Shown: positions 8,283-17,125, counted from the first letter of the stretch. The stretch is 64,000 bases of DNA from Methylorubrum rhodinum (GCF_014199935.1 NZ_JACHOP010000013.1:62001-126000); one strand, 5' to 3'. Notes: a model not told the origin generated them from the sequence alone. Numbers and translations are program-made.

Positions 8283-8948
8283 CTACCGCAGCGTGAGTGC
8301 GTCGAGCCAACCGTGCGAGGCGCCGTAACGGATGATCTCGGCCCGCGTCTTTAGCCCGAGCTTCTCGGCAGCGCGCGCCTTGTAAGTCTCGACGGACTTC
8401 ACGCTCAGGTCGATGCGCCGCGCGATCTCCTTGTTGCTGAAGCCCTGCGCGATCAGACGTAGCACCTCCGTCTCCCGTGGGCTCAACGCTTCCCCGGACT
8501 CGTCGGAGCCAGAGCTCCCGGTTGCGGCGGACGGGTCCGCCAAGGCGTGCCCAGCTATCGAGGGATCGAGGTAGACGCCACCGGCTGCCACTGCGCGGAC
8601 GGCGCGGAGAAGGTCGTCCGCGGCTGAGCGCTTCAACAGGTAGCCCCGGGCGCCAGCATGAAGCAGCGGCTGGACGTAGGCTGCATCCTCATGGACCGTA
8701 AGCACGAGGACCCGGGTCGCCGGGCACTCTTTCGCGACCCGCTCCGTCAGTTCCAGGCCGTTGAGCCCCGGCATGGAGACGTCGAGCACGGCGACGTCAG
8801 GGACGAGCGAACGGATCATCGGTAGAGCCTCCCCGCCATTCGTTGCTTCGCCGGCGAGCTCGATCTCGGGGTCGGCGTTCAGGAGGGCCTTGATTCCGGC
8901 AAGGACGATGGGGTGGTCGTCGGCGAGGACGACGCGGATGGGGTCCAT
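8283..8948 (-). CDS. NarL/FixJ-type response regulator
   Basis: The 221-residue protein has an N-terminal receiver (about 4-120) with the acidic pair Asp10-Asp11, phosphoacceptor Asp56 in VLDVSMPG, Thr in LTVHE and Lys in LLKRS. A LuxR-type helix-turn-helix follows at about 155-215 (LSPRETEVLRLIAQGFSNKEIARRI). It should bind DNA when phosphorylated. An AAAGGAAG ribosome binding site precedes the ATG. The kinase gene at 8969..11047 ends 20 bp upstream on the same strand, so the two form a classical two-component pair; the kinase is the HisKA_3 type that normally partners NarL-type regulators. Confidence 0.93.
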   Translation of the reverse strand: MDPIRVVLADDHPIVLAGIKALLNADPEIELAGEATNGGEALPMIRSLVPDVAVLDVSMPGLNGLELTERVAKECPATRVLVLTVHEDAAYVQPLLHAGARGYLLKRSAADDLLRAVRAVAAGGVYLDPSIAGHALADPSAATGSSGSDESGEALSPRETEVLRLIAQGFSNKEIARRIDLSVKSVETYKARAAEKLGLKTRAEIIRYGASHGWLDALTLR

Positions 8949-8968
8949 GGTGCGGTTCTTCCTTTGCG

Positions 8969-11047
8969 TCAGGTAAGCTGCTGCGGGAACGGTATGCGAA
9001 CGAACAGGGTGGTCCCGGAGCCCGGCGACGACTCAAGCGTGAGGCCACCCCGCAGCAAGGACAACCGCTCGCGGATGCCGGAGAGACCCAGCCGAGGCTT
9101 GGTCGACATCCCGTCCGCGTGCGGTTCGGGAACCGTCTCGCCGTCGAACCCGACACCGTCATCCTCGATGATCACCCGCACCTCCTCCGGGCGCTGCTCG
9201 ACGGACACACTGACCGTGGAGGCCTGTGCGTGCTTGATGACGTTGGTCAGCGCCTCCTGTACGATCCGGTAGATTGCGGTCTCGACGGCTGCCGGGAGGC
9301 GGACGCTCTCGCCCAGAACTTGGAAGTCCGAGCGGATGTCGTGGCGCAGCGTCCACTGGCGCAGCAGGGTGGCGAGAGCGTCGCGCAGGCCGAGGTCGTC
9401 AAGCGCAGTCGGGCGCAGGTCGACGGCGGCTCGATGGATGTCGCGCCCGATCTCGCCGGCCAGCGACTGCAGCCATTGAACGTGACGGCCCACCTCGCCC
9501 TGGGCCCCGTCCCCGAGCAGCTGCTCCAGGCTCTTTAATCCAAGCGACAGGCCAGTGACCGTCTGACCGACCTGGTCGTGGAGTTCGCGCGCGATCCGAC
9601 GCTGTTCGTTCTCCTGCGCCTCACCGAGCCGGCGAAGAAGTTCGGCGCGCTCTGCCTCGGCGGCCTTGCGCGGCTCGATGTCTGCCACGACGCCGTAGAT
9701 CAGACCAACGGGTGTCTCCTTGTTCAGTTGCGGCACGCGACCGGTCATCCGGATCCAGCGCGGGCTGGATCCCGGAGCGACGACCCGGAACTCAACGTCG
9801 AGAGGCATGCCGTCCGCTAGGCTGTGCCGCAGGGCGTCGGTCAGCTGCTCCCGGTCGTCGGCGTGGACCACGTCCAGGATCTCCCGGGCGTCCGCCTCGT
9901 TCTCGTTGTCATGCGAACCTGACGCGTTCCATGCAAGGAGCTGTGCCGCCCGGGCGGAACCGGTCACCCTTCCCCGCACGGTGTCCCACCGCAGGGTGCC
10001 GAGTTCCGCGGCCTCCACCGCCACGGCACCCTGCTCCTCGCTCGACCGCAGGGCCAGGGCGAAGCGTGCCTGCTCGCCGGCCCGGCGCTGCGCCATGTCT
10101 CGGCCCACCAACCCGACCAGCGCGAGGCCGAGGCCGATGCTGAGTACGCTCCCGCCAGCGAGCACGAGGTAAGACCGCGAGACCGGCGCGTTCAGCGTGG
10201 CGGCCGGCATGCCGAAGTGCACCGACCAGCCGCCGGTATCCTTCAGGGTGCGGTAGACGACCTCGACGTTCGAGCCCTCCAGTGTCGATCCGGTATAGAA
10301 GCCCTGCGGGGCGCTCCGGATGGCCGCTTGCAGGGCGGCGTTTGCAGGATGTCCGAGTTCCTCCGCTTCGGCGCGGGTGCGGGCGATCGTGTTCCCGTCC
10401 GCGTCCACGATGGTCCCGACCCAGCCCTCCGGCGCGCCGGCGTCGCGAAGGATCGAGCTGACCGCGTTGGTGGCGAGCCCAACCGAGAGGACGTAGCGCA
10501 AGGTTCCATCCCGGATGACCGGGACCCGCAAGGCGACGAGGCGCTTGCCCGAGATCGAGCCCACCGGTCCGATGCCCCCCACCACGGGACGCTTGGTCCG
10601 CACGACCGCATCAAAGCTCTTGCGGTCGGCGGTCGGGCCGAGCTCCTTGTCGAGCGTGCGGAGTAGGTTAACGACCTGCACGCCGTCGGGATTGGAGAGT
10701 TCGACGGTGTCCCACAAGGGGTGTGCCTGCCTCAGGCGCTCGGCCTCGGCGTAGAAGGCGGCGAGATCCGGCCGGTCGAGACTGGCCGAGGCGGCCTCGG
10801 CTTGTAGCACGGCGATATGGGCGGCGATGTCGGACGTGACGCGCTCGGCCACGCGGGTCGCGCTCGCGACGGCAGCCTCCCGCGTGAGGTCGCGCTGCTG
10901 CTGTGCCATCAGCGTGGCGACCCAGCCGCTGAGCAGCAGGACCGGGATGGCGGCCGCGAACGCCAGGGCGACGAAGGTGCGGCCGCTGCCGCGGCTTAAC
11001 GGGTCTCCGGGTGTTCGATCGCGGTCTCCTAATCTCCGTTCGTTCAT
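8969..11047 (-). CDS. Cache-domain sensor histidine kinase (HisKA_3, NarX/DegS class)
   Basis: Start chosen at the ATG at 11047 (MNERRLGDRDR); an in-frame start at 11092 would add 15 poor residues. Order: membrane helix at about 25-50, a periplasmic double-Cache-like sensor at about 55-300, a second helix at about 310-335, a PAS domain at about 350-470, a HisKA_3 dimerisation domain with the H-box ENEQRRIARELHDQVGQT, and an ATPase domain with VQEALTNVIKHA and the G-box GLSGIRERL. It should sense a small extracellular ligand and phosphorylate the NarL-type regulator encoded just downstream. The ligand cannot be told from the sequence. Confidence 0.92.
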   Translation of the reverse strand: MNERRLGDRDRTPGDPLSRGSGRTFVALAFAAAIPVLLLSGWVATLMAQQQRDLTREAAVASATRVAERVTSDIAAHIAVLQAEAASASLDRPDLAAFYAEAERLRQAHPLWDTVELSNPDGVQVVNLLRTLDKELGPTADRKSFDAVVRTKRPVVGGIGPVGSISGKRLVALRVPVIRDGTLRYVLSVGLATNAVSSILRDAGAPEGWVGTIVDADGNTIARTRAEAEELGHPANAALQAAIRSAPQGFYTGSTLEGSNVEVVYRTLKDTGGWSVHFGMPAATLNAPVSRSYLVLAGGSVLSIGLGLALVGLVGRDMAQRRAGEQARFALALRSSEEQGAVAVEAAELGTLRWDTVRGRVTGSARAAQLLAWNASGSHDNENEADAREILDVVHADDREQLTDALRHSLADGMPLDVEFRVVAPGSSPRWIRMTGRVPQLNKETPVGLIYGVVADIEPRKAAEAERAELLRRLGEAQENEQRRIARELHDQVGQTVTGLSLGLKSLEQLLGDGAQGEVGRHVQWLQSLAGEIGRDIHRAAVDLRPTALDDLGLRDALATLLRQWTLRHDIRSDFQVLGESVRLPAAVETAIYRIVQEALTNVIKHAQASTVSVSVEQRPEEVRVIIEDDGVGFDGETVPEPHADGMSTKPRLGLSGIRERLSLLRGGLTLESSPGSGTTLFVRIPFPQQLT

Positions 11048-11160
11048 CGGCGGTCGCTCGTCCAGGCCTGCTGCCGACGGGCAGGGAACCACTCGCAGCC
11101 TCAGAGCCGTTCAGCCCGCAGCTTTGCTCCTGAGCGTCGACCGGCGGTGAAGGTTTGATC

Positions 11161-11469
11161 CTAGCCACGGCGTGAGAAGGGCACTAACAGATCGTCAGGC
11201 CACGCTCTGAGTTCCAACGATCTATCCCGTTCGGACGAGGCGAGCTCGCTTGCGTCACCCAGGAGGCGGCGTCCCGACTCGATGACCTGGATGGTTTGGG
11301 GATCGCCCCGGTCTTCCCGCACGCTACGCTCCATGCGCCGCAGCCGGTCGATCAGGTCCGGTGGCGGCGGCGCTCCGCGCGTCAGCTGTGCTTCCACCAA
11401 GACTGTCACGACCCGCTCTAGCCGACCGAAGGAACAGGTCTTCAGTGAATTCAGGGATTTGCGTCGCAT
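11161..11469 (-). CDS. Small helical protein of unknown function (102 aa)
   Basis: The start at 11469 is fixed by a GGGGAGG ribosome binding site directly upstream; the longer in-frame extension to 11592 has no such site. The product starts MRRKSLNSLKTCSFGRLERV and is mostly amphipathic helix, including APPPPDLIDRLRRMERSVRED. No domain, signal or membrane segment is recognised. It lies 113 bp upstream of the sensor kinase gene on the same strand, so it could be the first gene of that transcript. Confidence 0.6.
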   Translation of the reverse strand: MRRKSLNSLKTCSFGRLERVVTVLVEAQLTRGAPPPPDLIDRLRRMERSVREDRGDPQTIQVIESGRRLLGDASELASSERDRSLELRAWPDDLLVPFSRRG

Positions 11470-11679
11470 CGTTTCGACCTCCCCATCGTTCGCTGGCCTC
11501 CGAGAACCTGGCCGACCTACCGCCGGATCATGCCGTCTCGGCGACCGGGTACGTGCCGGAAAAGGTGTAGCCGTCGCTGCTGCCTTGCGCATGTCGGGGG
11601 AAGCACCGACACGGGTCCGGCTCGGCGGAAGGACGGCTTGGGTGCTGACTTGGCTTCGGTCGCCGCTCCGATATCAGGC

Positions 11680-11916
11680 TCAAGCCGAAGCCAGCGGCGG
11701 GGACTGGACCGCTGTACCGTCACCGGACCTGGACGCGCCGTTATCCGGGGGCAGCCGAGCGGGATGAGGCATCCGCGACGCCATCTCCCAAGAGGATCCG
11801 TCGTAGCCCTCGAACCAAGCCCGACGTTCACGCGAGTCGCCCGGGTACGGGCAGGCATCCCGTGGGCGACCGACAATCCTGGCGCGGGCACCAAGCTTGA
11901 TGATGTCCATGAGCAT
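11680..11916 (-). CDS. Rmf/CrpP-like small protein
   Basis: The 78-residue product carries near its N-terminus the pattern Gly-x2-Ala...ACPYPGDSRERRAWFEGYDG (about residues 21-40). This is the core signature of ribosome modulation factor and the CrpP-like proteins found in many proteobacteria. Rmf dimerises 70S ribosomes in stationary phase, while CrpP has been linked to fluoroquinolone modification; which, if either, applies here is open. The C-terminal half is a disordered Pro/Ser/Gly tail that the classical proteins lack. GGGAG lies about ten bases before the ATG. Confidence 0.6.
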   Translation of the reverse strand: MLMDIIKLGARARIVGRPRDACPYPGDSRERRAWFEGYDGSSWEMASRMPHPARLPPDNGASRSGDGTAVQSPPLASA

Positions 11917-12165
11917 GTGCGCTATTCTCCCAGCCGGCGTGAACCTTCTGTTCAGCCTTGCTGAGTAGCGCCCGACCGCTATCGCTCGACAAGCGGATTA
12001 CGCAGGGCATGCCGTTCTCACTGACCCGTGTCAGGGTCACCCCGACATTCCGCGGGTGAGACGGAGCTTGACCGTTGCTCCGGCACCTGCCCGAGCCTGC
12101 CATTCGTGGGCGGTGAAACCGGCGCGAGGAACCGACGCTGATGGCCGGGACCCCGCCGCAGGGTA

Positions 12166-12684
12166 TTAGGTGTTTTTCTTGTCGTACTTGAACTCGGGCG
12201 CGTTCTTGACGGTGTCCTTATCGGCATCGACCATAGCTTTCAGGGATCCATCGGCCCGGTGGAGAAAAATGGTCGAGGGGTCGACCAGCACGTAGCGCTC
12301 ACCCATGCCGAGAAAGCCGCCTACGCTGACGACGACGCCGGTCACCGTCTTGCCGTTCTCGATTACGAGATCCTCGATTTCGCCGACCGTCTCGTTCTGC
12401 TTGTTGTAGAGGTTCTTACCCACGACCTTCGAGGAGGTCACCTCGGCCGGCTTGGCGCTGACGAACCTGATCTTGACGGTCGCGGTGTCGGCCATCGTCA
12501 TGCCAACCGCACCGTTCGAGGCTGCGCTGGCGCCGTTCGCGGCCGCCGGCATCGCCGTGCCCGCCGCGGGAGCCTTCATTGGGGCCGTCTGCGCGTTCGA
12601 AGGTTGCGCCTGCTTGTCCTGTGCGAGAGCGGGAGTTGCCAGCATGGCGCTGGCGGCGAGAGTGCTAAGGACGATGTTCTTCAT
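12166..12684 (-). CDS. Exported PRC-barrel domain protein
   Basis: The ATG at 12684 is preceded by AGGA; the frame is open further up to 12720 but the signal peptide starts at MKNIVLSTLAASAML. After the signal (cleavage near ALA/QDK) comes an Ala/Asn/Pro-rich linker to about residue 65. A PRC-barrel follows at about 90-165, with LYNKQNETVGEIEDLVI, VSVGGFLGMGERYVLV and a charged tail ending KKNT. The layout is the same as the protein at 6595..7260, and the barrel cores (GGFLGxGE) are clearly related, so the two are paralogues. The function of exported PRC-barrel proteins is not established. Confidence 0.85.
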   Translation of the reverse strand: MKNIVLSTLAASAMLATPALAQDKQAQPSNAQTAPMKAPAAGTAMPAAANGASAASNGAVGMTMADTATVKIRFVSAKPAEVTSSKVVGKNLYNKQNETVGEIEDLVIENGKTVTGVVVSVGGFLGMGERYVLVDPSTIFLHRADGSLKAMVDADKDTVKNAPEFKYDKKNT

Positions 12685-12828
12685 GGTGCTGTCCTGACGT
12701 TCTTGATGAGGGTGCAGCACGGGCGGAGGGGATGAGAACCTCGTGCCCGCCGGGTCCGTTTGCTGAGAGGGAGTTCGTTCCGCGTTTGCGAAGCCGGATC
12801 CCCCGTCCGCGTTCGTCTCAATAGGAGA

Positions 12829-13233
12829 TCAGGGGCAGGGATGACGTGCGCCGTCGTTGCCGAGATAGGTGCCGCTCGCCGCGTCGTAGGAGCGGAACCG
12901 ACGGGCGCAGGCGGCGACAGCCTCGGCGTCCGCCGCACCTTGAGCGGCTCGCGCCTGCGAGTTGGCGATGGCGCCGCCGATGAGCGCCCCGGCGGCCAGG
13001 CCCCCCACGGCCGCGCCCAAGCCCGGTCCTCGGCGGTAACCGTAGCCGCGCCGGTAGCCGTGATGCCGACCATAGCGATGATGGCGATGACCGAAGCGGC
13101 GGTACTGGGCGTAGCTGGTCGGAAGAGCGCTAGCGGATAGCGCCTCGACCGGGTTTCCGAACGACTCGGCGGTGGCGGGCTGGACGAGGACGAGCGCCGG
13201 GATCGTAACGGCGAGGGCGAGCGTAAGCTTCAT
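12829..13233 (-). CDS. BA14K-like exported protein
   Basis: AAGGAG precedes the ATG at 13233. Residues 1-23 are a signal peptide. A basic His/Arg/Tyr/Gly-rich stretch follows (about 45-70, HRHHRYGRHHGYRRGY), then a Gly/Ala helix typical of a glycine-zipper (about 71-90). The C-terminal BA14K-type motif has a CARRFRSYDAASGTYLGNDG core and a final Cys-Pro. BA14K of Brucella is an immunoreactive, lectin-like envelope protein; related proteins are widespread in Rhizobiales. The basic repeat resembles that of the partial protein at 1..275. Confidence 0.85.
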   Translation of the reverse strand: MKLTLALAVTIPALVLVQPATAESFGNPVEALSASALPTSYAQYRRFGHRHHRYGRHHGYRRGYGYRRGPGLGAAVGGLAAGALIGGAIANSQARAAQGAADAEAVAACARRFRSYDAASGTYLGNDGARHPCP

Positions 13234-13343
13234 GTCGGAAGGTCTCCTTGGGTTGGTCGGGATGAACAGGGGCGACGGCGAACAAGCCGGCGGTCGAGTT
13301 TGGATCGGCGGCCGATGCCCTCATTCTTTTCGGTTTTCGAGAT

Positions 13344-13469
13344 TTACTGGTTCATCTGCTGCAAGGTCAGTGCCTCGTAGGTGCGTATCGGAGCGCTCCT
13401 GAAGGTCGCGAAAGTCATGCAAAGCAGCGCTATGACGGTCACTGCAAGCAACACTCTTGGAACGGTCAT
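13344..13469 (-). CDS. 41-aa membrane peptide, coupled to the upstream gene
   Basis: An ATG at 13469 overlaps the stop of the preceding same-strand frame as ATGA and opens a 41-codon gene ending TAA at 13344. The product begins MTVPRVLLAVTVIALLCM, a single hydrophobic helix, and ends with a short polar tail (TYEALTLQQMNQ). There is no independent ribosome binding site, which fits translation by re-initiation after the upstream gene. Function unknown. The ATGA overlap and the well-formed helix are the evidence. Confidence 0.5.
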   Translation of the reverse strand: MTVPRVLLAVTVIALLCMTFATFRSAPIRTYEALTLQQMNQ

Positions 13470-13657
13470 CGCTGAATAATGTCTGCGAGTTGGCTTTTGT
13501 AGCCGCTCGCCTTTGCAAGGCGGGCGGCCGTCGCGTTTCCTCTCCCAGACGTTCTGAGGGCTCGGGACCTGTCGTCCTCGTTCGGCTCGCCTCTTCGGGA
13601 ACCGTTTGCCGTGCCCTCCTCGGCAAACCCGCGTTTTTCGGTTCGGGTGCTCGCCAT
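13466..13657 (-). CDS. Small basic protein of unknown function, start uncertain
   Basis: The frame ending TGA at 13466 gives a hydrophilic, basic product (MASTRTEKRGFAEEG at the chosen start; the frame stays open to 13735, overlapping the end of the universal stress gene). It ends RLAKASGYKSQLADIIQR, a plausible amphipathic helix. No ribosome binding site or domain is recognised. Support comes from its ATGA overlap with the 41-aa membrane peptide gene, a typical sign of a real two-gene unit. Confidence 0.38.
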   Translation of the reverse strand: MASTRTEKRGFAEEGTANGSRRGEPNEDDRSRALRTSGRGNATAARLAKASGYKSQLADIIQR

Positions 13658-13716
13658 TTTGTCATGGCGGCCACTCCGACGCCTCATGCCATCGATCCGG
13701 CCGATCTTGATGGCGG

Positions 13717-14532
13717 CTAATGGCTGTACAAGCATGACGTGCGAAGCGACGTGAGAAGCTCGTAGGTCAAGCTGCCGAACACCAGCTCACGCATCTTCGA
13801 GTGCCCGTAGGCGCCTGCTACGACGAGATCTGCCGCCTCATCGCGAGCGAACCCGGTCACCGTTTCGGGGACATGGGTCGTCTCCGGCAACTCGGCTCTC
13901 TCGCATGGAATGTCATGGCTTTTGAGATATGCCTCTATCGCCTCGGCGTTTGTCGCCGTTTCCGTCGAAGCGACAGTCAGGAGAAGCACACGGTTCGCGC
14001 TCTTCAGGAGCGGCATGGCGTCCGTGACCGCCCGCCGAGCCTCACGCGTGTCCTTCCACGCTATGACAGCACACCTCAGGGGCAGATCGTCGAGCTGCGA
14101 AGGCGTGATGAGCACGGGGCGGCCCGCGCGCAGGATGATCTCGGCCGGACTCAGTGCCTGAACGATGTCACCCGAGTTGCCATCGTCGAGGCCTCGCGCG
14201 ACAAGGAGGTCGCAACGCGCGCATTCCGAGATGACGCACCCCAGAGGTTCCCTGTCATACAAGCGCAATTGAGCCTTGCTGTAACCACCAGTCATCTCCT
14301 GGAACACCGCTTGTTGTTTGCCGAGTTCTTCCCGTGCGTGGGCGGCAGCTCTCTCGATGATGTGGTTGTCCAAGTACGATCCCTTTCCGTAGATTGAGAT
14401 CGGCAGGGGATCCTGCGCCGCCACACCGGTTAGCTTCGCATCGAAACGTCTCGCCAAGCTGCAGGCCAAACGTACCCTTGCAGAGGTGCTGCTGCTGGCA
14501 TCGAGGCTGACCATGATGTTGGAAAGCGTCAT
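13717..14532 (-). CDS. Tandem universal stress protein (UspA family)
   Basis: Start set at the ATG at 14532 (MTLSNIMVSLDASSS). The 271-residue product holds two UspA-like folds. The N-terminal one (about 1-145) is divergent. The C-terminal one (about 150-271) has the ATP-type motif GAYGHSKMRELVFGSLTYELL near the end. Two-domain Usp proteins are cytosolic factors for survival under starvation, oxidative or membrane stress. It is transcribed towards the small genes at 13.3-13.7 kb. Confidence 0.9.
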   Translation of the reverse strand: MTLSNIMVSLDASSSTSARVRLACSLARRFDAKLTGVAAQDPLPISIYGKGSYLDNHIIERAAAHAREELGKQQAVFQEMTGGYSKAQLRLYDREPLGCVISECARCDLLVARGLDDGNSGDIVQALSPAEIILRAGRPVLITPSQLDDLPLRCAVIAWKDTREARRAVTDAMPLLKSANRVLLLTVASTETATNAEAIEAYLKSHDIPCERAELPETTHVPETVTGFARDEAADLVVAGAYGHSKMRELVFGSLTYELLTSLRTSCLYSH

Positions 14533-14995
14533 GATTGACCTGCCGTGGGGTATGCGACCAGCCATCTTCGGCTGTCATCGGCACCAATGCAGAGCATTGG
14601 CCGACGTTAAGTCGCCGCAATCGGAATCGTGTCTCTTCGCGAAACGTGTCTCTTGACGTTTGATAGAGTTAGTTCGATGGCTTGCTGCCAGTCGAATGGA
14701 TGCCGATGATCTAACTTTCCGATCCCAGGCATCGAGTCCGTGCGAACCCGAGCCTTCGTCAGGGCAACCCCTACACGGGCGCTCGCAAAGGTCGGCGTGG
14801 CTTGCCGGCAGCCACGGGGTGCCCCTGCAATCGCCGTGGCGATTTGGATGGTGGTCGGACCCCGGTGACCGTGTGGCGCGGTCCGGAAGGATGCATTCGT
14901 CAGCTTGACCGCGTCTTCGCTGTGCAGGCTGAACACCACGCGGGTGCCACCGACGCGCTCCGGCAACTTGTGATGGGGATGAAATAAACGAACAG
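14533..14995. other. Intergenic stretch with no convincing gene
   Basis: About 460 bp lie between the universal stress gene and the IS66-split gene. Frames on both strands exist but lack ribosome binding sites and protein-like composition. It should contain the promoters of both flanking, divergently read genes; I see no clear sigma-70 or EcfG-type element. Confidence 0.5.
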
Positions 14996-15119
14996 ATGAC
15001 GCATTCACTTGGCACAGATGGCTCTCCGCCGCGACCGACCAAGGATGAACTGCGGCGTAGCGCCCTTGCGGCAGCCCGCGCCAAGCTCGCGGAACTCCGG
15101 CGTGCCGGGCGGATCGGGG
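14996..15119 (+). pseudogene. 5' part of a small gene split by IS66
   Basis: From the ATG at 14996 the frame reads MTHSLGTDGSPPRPTKDEL and then a charged helix (ALAAARAKLAELRRAGRIG) up to the IS66 target site. Removing the element and one copy of the 8-bp target duplication joins it exactly in frame to 17600..17712, giving 124 + 113 = 237 bases, a 78-residue protein plus stop. The helix resembles short regulatory tails that end in RIGDEA-type turns, but the family is not recognised. The gene is inactivated here. Confidence 0.75.
15112..15119 (+). repeat. Left copy of the IS66 8-bp target duplication
   Basis: GATCGGGG directly before the left inverted repeat; the identical right copy is at 17592..17599. 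The perfect match shows that the element has not rearranged since insertion. Confidence 0.93.
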
Positions 15120-15146
15120 GTAAGCGCTCGGTGAGGGGCCGCCTGA

Positions 15147-16703
15147 TCATGCGGCGTGCGCGGCCGGTTGGGCGAGCGTCCAGTTCCAGGGCAGCAGGTC
15201 GGCCAGCCGCTTGGCCGGATGATCGGCGATGCGTGTGAGCACGTCGCGCAGGTAGGCTTCGGGATCGAGCCGGTTCAGCTTGGCCGTCTCGATCAGGGTG
15301 TAGAAGACGGCCGCGCGCTCGGCCCCGAGGTCGGAACCGGCGAACAGATAGTTCTTGCGCCCGACCGCGACGCCGCGCAGCGCCCGCTCGGCCGCATTGT
15401 TGTCGAGCGCGATGCGTCCGTCGTCGAAGGCGCGGGTCAGCGCCGACCAGCGTGCCAGCATGTAACGCAACGCCTTGGCCAGTTCGGATCGACCCGGCAG
15501 TTGGGTCAGGCTCCGTTCCGCCCAAACCTTCAACGCCGCCGCCAGCGGCTTCGCGCGGGCCTGCCGTTCACGGGTGCGGGCGTCGGGCGGCTTGCCGTGC
15601 AGCTCACGTTCGATCCCGTAGAGCGCGCCGATCCGCGCCAGCGCCTCCGCGGCGAGAGCCGAGCCGGTCGCGGCGTGCACGTCGAAGATCTTGCGCCGCA
15701 CATGCGCCCAGCAGGCCGCCTCCATCAGCGGGCCGCCCGGTCGGGCCTTCTCGTAGAGCCCGTTGAAGCCGGCATAGCCATCGGCCACCAGCACGCCGGA
15801 GAAGCCCGCCAGATGTGCGAGCGGGCGCTCGCCCCGGCGGTCGGGCGAAGCGAAGAACACGGTCGCCGACGGGCGAGCGCCACCGTGGGGGCGCTCGTCG
15901 CGCACGTAGGTCCAGAGTCGGCCGGTCCGGGTCTTGCCGCTACCCGGCGCCAGCACCGGGATCGGCGTGTCGTCGCCGTGCAAGACGGCCGAGCCGACGA
16001 TCACCTCCCGGCGTAGCAGGTCGACCAGCGGCCTCAAGCTGGCCGCGGTGGCGCCGAGCCAGCCCGATAGGGTCGAGGTGGCCAGGTCCACTCCGTCACG
16101 GGCGTAGATCTCGGCCTGACGGTAGAGCGGCAGGTGGTCGTCGAACTTCGCCACCGCGATGTGGGCGAGCAGCCCGGGGCCGGCCCGCCCTCGGGGAACG
16201 GCGTGGTGGGGTGCGGGCGCCTGTACCACCTGTTCGCAGGCGCGGCAGGCGAAGGCCTCGCGCACGTGGCGCACGACCTTGAAGCGGCCCGGCACGTAGT
16301 CGAGGCTCTCGGTCACGTCCTCGCCGATCCGACGCAAGGCCCCGCCGCAGGCTGGGCAGGTGCAGGGGCCGGCATGAACTACGTTCTCGCGCGGCAGGTG
16401 CTCGGGCAAGGCGCGCCGGGCCGGCCTGAGGCGTGCAGCCTCCATTGCCTCGGCGATGGCCGGCGTGGGAGCCAAACGTTCGGCTGCGTCGGTCTCCAGC
16501 GCCTCGATAGCCAGTTCGAGCTGCTCGACCCGCTCGCCGAGCTTCTCGGAGGAGGCGCCGAACCGCGCCCGCTTCAGCCGGGCCAGTTCGAAGCGCAGCT
16601 TCTCGATCAGGGTGTCGGCCTGGACCGCCTCGCGCGACAGGACGACGATCAGACGCTTGAGCGCGTCGACGTCGTCGGGCAGCAGGGCAGGATCGATAGC
16701 CAC
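15147..16703 (-). CDS. tnpC: IS66 family transposase TnpC
   Basis: The 518-residue transposase has the family layout. An N-terminal leucine-rich coiled coil (about 15-75) is followed by a zinc finger with CPAC and CRAC pairs (about 115-160), then the DDE catalytic core. The core carries Asp residues in LHGDDTPI and VADGYAGF, and the last acidic residue in ALDNNAAERALRG. The tail is IS66-type (LIETAKLNRLDPEAYL). It catalyses cut and strand transfer of the element. The length is normal and no frameshift is seen, so it should be active. Confidence 0.97.
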   Translation of the reverse strand: MAIDPALLPDDVDALKRLIVVLSREAVQADTLIEKLRFELARLKRARFGASSEKLGERVEQLELAIEALETDAAERLAPTPAIAEAMEAARLRPARRALPEHLPRENVVHAGPCTCPACGGALRRIGEDVTESLDYVPGRFKVVRHVREAFACRACEQVVQAPAPHHAVPRGRAGPGLLAHIAVAKFDDHLPLYRQAEIYARDGVDLATSTLSGWLGATAASLRPLVDLLRREVIVGSAVLHGDDTPIPVLAPGSGKTRTGRLWTYVRDERPHGGARPSATVFFASPDRRGERPLAHLAGFSGVLVADGYAGFNGLYEKARPGGPLMEAACWAHVRRKIFDVHAATGSALAAEALARIGALYGIERELHGKPPDARTRERQARAKPLAAALKVWAERSLTQLPGRSELAKALRYMLARWSALTRAFDDGRIALDNNAAERALRGVAVGRKNYLFAGSDLGAERAAVFYTLIETAKLNRLDPEAYLRDVLTRIADHPAKRLADLLPWNWTLAQPAAHAA

Positions 16704-16777
16704 ACCAACAGCTTAAGCCGTGCCGAGGGGGCTCGCCACATCCATGCGCCCGGATGCTGCCGCCTCGGTAGTCTGCC

Positions 16778-17125
16778 TCAGCCGGCGATCCTCGGCCGGT
16801 CGGTGCGCAGCGGCGCGCGCCAGTCGATGCCCTCCAGCAGCATGGCGAGCTGGGCCGGCGTCAGCGCCGCCGCGGCCCCGGCGGTGGCCGGCCAGACGAA
16901 GCGGCCCTTCTCCAGGCGCTTGGCGAACAGGCACAGGCCCTGGCCGTCCCACCACAGCACCTTGATCAGGTGCCCCTGCCGACCGCGGAACACGAAGGCC
17001 TGCCCCGAGAACGGATCGCGGGCCAGATGGTCCTGCACCAGTGCGGCCAAACCGTCGAAGCCCTTGCGCATATCGGTGTGTCCGGTGGCCAGCCAGACGC
17101 GCGAGCCGGACGGGACCGGGATCAT
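16778..17125 (-). CDS. tnpB: IS66 accessory protein TnpB
   Basis: The 115-residue product matches the IS66 Orf2 family: [18 protein letters not shown] near the start and [24 protein letters not shown] in the middle. The start ATG at 17125 overlaps the tnpA stop as ATGA, the usual arrangement in this family, which settles the start against longer open frames. TnpB is needed for efficient transposition; its exact role is unknown. Confidence 0.95.
   Translation of the reverse strand: MIPVPSGSRVWLATGHTDMRKGFDGLAALVQDHLARDPFSGQAFVFRGRQGHLIKVLWWDGQGLCLFAKRLEKGRFVWPATAGAAAALTPAQLAMLLEGIDWRAPLRTDRPRIAG

Noticed and set aside
12685..12830. Possible EcfG-type stress promoter (GGAAC-N16/17-CGTT) before the PRC-barrel gene
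   Set aside because: A GGAAC element is present on the minus strand but no CGTT lies at the required distance. No convincing EcfG promoter was found before the other stress genes either.
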